Below are positions 49,060 through 49,114 of a DNA stretch of 49,114 bases, piece after piece. The notes under the pieces were generated by a model. That model saw only the letters and a program-made list of their open reading frames with translations. It had not been told where the DNA came from and made no database searches. Position 1 is the stretch's first letter; the number at the start of each line of letters is the position of its first letter. Source of the stretch: JAJFVC01 sp039698075 (GTDB taxonomy: Bacteria > Planctomycetota > Planctomycetia > Pirellulales > Thermoguttaceae); the NCBI GenBank assembly GCA_039698075.1, contig JBDKTJ010000059.1:1-49114 (forward strand), in the 5' to 3' direction. The translations under genes and the position numbers were made by a program.

Positions 49060-49114
49060 TCCCCTTGAATGAGGTGGCGCTGTTCGGGGTGTCGTTCCTT
49101 CCGAAAACTCCGGA

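Overview
The window is about 49 kb of chromosome from a GC-rich bacterium, very probably a planctomycete (Pirellulales-like). This is inferred from the gene content: two PEP-CTERM-anchored secreted proteins, a large tandem Ser/Thr kinase with an extracytoplasmic sensor, an ECF-type sigma factor with a long C-terminal extension, a divergent FtsH, and short genes mixed over both strands with few long operons. No ribosomal RNA is present, so placement below phylum is a guess.

Layout. 1-7.3 kb (+): a sugar-catabolic operon (ribulokinase-type FGGY kinase, cut by the window edge; a Tat-exported GH116 glycosidase; an exported DUF6786 protein; an L-fucose/D-arabinose isomerase). 7.3-10.6 kb: a small tRNA-His integrative island bounded by a 122-bp direct repeat (121/122 identical). 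The left copy is a displaced 3' half of tRNA-His with its terminator; the right copy is the intact tRNA. The island carries a RelE/ParE-like toxin with an XRE antitoxin and a seven-repeat HAF/PEP-CTERM protein. A tyrosine recombinase C-terminal remnant lies just outside its left border. 10.7-14.5 kb (-): HAD phosphatase/mutase, TolC-like efflux protein, PEP-CTERM protein. 15-21.6 kb (+): RecQ, an AT-richer DUF4143-type ATPase whose promoter lies between perfect 12-bp inverted repeats, and FtsH. 21.6-24.5 kb (-): glycogen branching enzyme and a degenerate RNase H-like protein. 24.8-30.7 kb (+): ECF sigma factor, rhomboid protease, PspA and a pseudokinase-kinase receptor, plausibly an envelope-stress locus. 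30.8-34.8 kb: a DUF6485 protein, M42 aminopeptidase, and a homoserine dehydrogenase / ApgM-like pair. 35-40.8 kb: acyl-ACP synthetase plus an LplT-PlsC fusion (lysophospholipid salvage), a Pro-rich envelope protein, a CheY and a small membrane protein. 40.8-44.1 kb (-): argB-argD-argF. 44.3-47 kb (-): hemC, DUF502 protein, ComF-like protein. 47.1-49 kb (+): LptF/LptG-type permease and an LTxxQ periplasmic protein.

Intergenic DNA carries several small repeat families: GGGRYTAG octamer arrays at three loci, a 95-bp palindromic MITE-like element inside the arg operon with a related end near 34.8 kb, and a pair of REP-like hairpins. The best candidates for something new are the tRNA-His mini-island, the symmetric operator arrangement of the 17.9-kb ATPase, the sigma-rhomboid-PspA-kinase locus, and the RNase H-like protein that has lost a catalytic aspartate.
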